A stretch of 64,000 bases of DNA from Nicotiana tabacum (taxonomy: Eukaryota; Streptophyta; Magnoliopsida; Solanales; Solanaceae), in NCBI RefSeq assembly GCF_000715075.1, contig NC_134087.1, positions 102,711,161 to 102,775,160 on the forward strand, in the 5' to 3' direction. A program made the translations under genes and the position numbers. Each line of letters starts with the position of its first letter. Within the stretch, counting starts at the first letter, position 1. The notes beneath the pieces are model-generated. The model was not told the origin of the DNA. It was given only the letters and a program-made list of their open reading frames with translations, and made no database searches. Positions 63,293-64,000 of this stretch are shown piece after piece.

Positions 63293-64000
63293 CAAGACTC
63301 CTTTCGAATTGGGAGAGGAGTGGCTTTCCAATTATTGAGCTTTGTTTCTGGCCCAATGAATTGAACTTCTGCGTTGCTACACCCTTCTCCGCTTTCCAAC
63401 ATATTCACATCACTAAACAATTTCTCGAACCTTTCAATTAATTCCTCCTCAGGATTGACCCGGGATTTAGGAATTGTTGTTATCGGGCGATTTTTAGCAC
63501 CGGTCTTGACAAAAGACTTTGACAGATGTGGTACTGGTTTTGGAAGAACCCATGCTTGGTGTTTCAACTTCCTGGCCCTTATCACGTCATTGGAGGTGGG
63601 TATGAACCCTAAACCGAATGTTCCCCAATTCTTGGGGAGAGATACTGGTTGTATAATTCCTTGTAAAGATAAGCCCAGACCTCTGTCGGGTATAAAGCCA
63701 TTCTTTAACATTTCATAAGCTACCATGACTGATGCAGAGGATATCTTTGGATTCGGAAGGTATTTCCCCTTTGGAATTTTCTCTACCGACACTGTCTCGG
63801 ACACTTGGTATACCCATGGTCCCTGGTCAATTTCTGTTCCCTCGATCGGTACAATGGTACTGCTGTGAGCATTTAAACTTTTTTCTCCATGCACGATTAT
63901 TTCTTGATGATCCCATTCAAACTTGATAGCCTGATGTAGTGTTGACGGGACTGCTTTAGCAGCATGGATCCATGGTCGACCCAACAACAAGTTGTAAGAA
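63293..64000 (-). CDS. Ogre protease-region exon, C-terminal part (partial)
   Basis: Open frame continuing past the right edge; the first in-window residues SYNLLLGRPWIHAA are the segment that follows the active-site region of Ogre/Athila-type proteases. The catalytic DSG-type motif would lie outside. A glycine-rich segment around 63620-63730 (NGFIPDRGLGLSLQG, then NWGTFGLGF) resembles a G-patch, a feature seen near retroviral-type proteases. The frame ends in TAG 4 nt past the predicted donor, so this stop is used only without splicing. No disruption is seen. Confidence 0.85.

Larger units (their letters stand above)
51819..64000 (-). mobile_element. Ogre/Tat Ty3-gypsy retrotransposon H, 3' part
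   Basis: Minus-strand element whose 3' LTR, 3' untranslated repeats, RT-RNase H-integrase frame and protease exon are in the window. Gag, leader and 5' LTR lie beyond the right edge. Assignment to Ogre/Tat rests on the second (archaeal-type) RNase H between RNase H and integrase, the intron between protease and RT, a LTR of ~4.6 kb and tandem repeats between integrase and LTR. The left boundary is within 51819-51824; no target duplication can be checked. Confidence 0.9.

Noticed and set aside
59752..63926. Plus-strand frames opposite the Ogre pol
   Set aside because: Shadow frames of a well-supported minus-strand coding sequence.

Overview
The window is plant nuclear DNA made almost entirely of nested LTR retrotransposons. 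No host gene, tRNA or rRNA gene was found. The lineages present (Tekay/Del-type Ty3-gypsy chromovirus, related non-autonomous elements, and an Ogre/Tat element), the initiator-Met primer sites and the LTR sequence styles suggest a large-genome asterid. Solanaceae, and Nicotiana in particular, is an inference from sequence style and has not been tested by any search.

The oldest layer is an AT-rich tandem array in which a short (~0.5 kb) and a long (~0.69 kb) monomer alternate. Six monomers can be read: 3379-4367, 15894-16218, 37209-38265 and 48870-50062, once the insertions are removed. Four LTR elements split or end the array. B (4368-15893, TSD CGATA) contains a solo LTR, C (6733-9475, TSD CTCAT). 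D (16219-37208, TSD CTAGA/CTAAA) contains the opposite-strand element E (25271-35898, TSD CCTTC). F (38266-48869, TSD ACAAT) is intact in outline. G (from 50063) is cut by an Ogre element, H, which runs off the right edge. At the left edge an LTR fragment (1-1880) sits inside another LTR fragment (1881-3378).

Only D and H have recognisable polyproteins. D keeps protease, RT, RNase H and integrase segments but has lost most of gag. It has frameshifts, at least five in-frame stops and replaced catalytic residues. H (minus strand) has an open 1150-residue RT - RNase H - second RNase H - integrase frame with all expected integrase and second-RNase-H catalytic residues, and a predicted 173-bp intron separating it from the protease exon. 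Upstream of its 3' LTR lies a ~30-copy tandem array. B, E and F have good primer-binding and polypurine sites but internal regions without coding capacity, so they are probably non-autonomous. E retains a small decayed pol fossil and an exact 918-bp tandem duplication across its internal/3'-LTR junction.

The most interesting pattern is architectural. Several LTR families that otherwise differ in sequence carry a GC-rich array of tiny inverted repeats 0.7-1.1 kb from the LTR start, next to the core promoter, and most carry a second minisatellite about 2 kb in. Array sequences differ between families, and even between the related elements E and F, while the position is kept.
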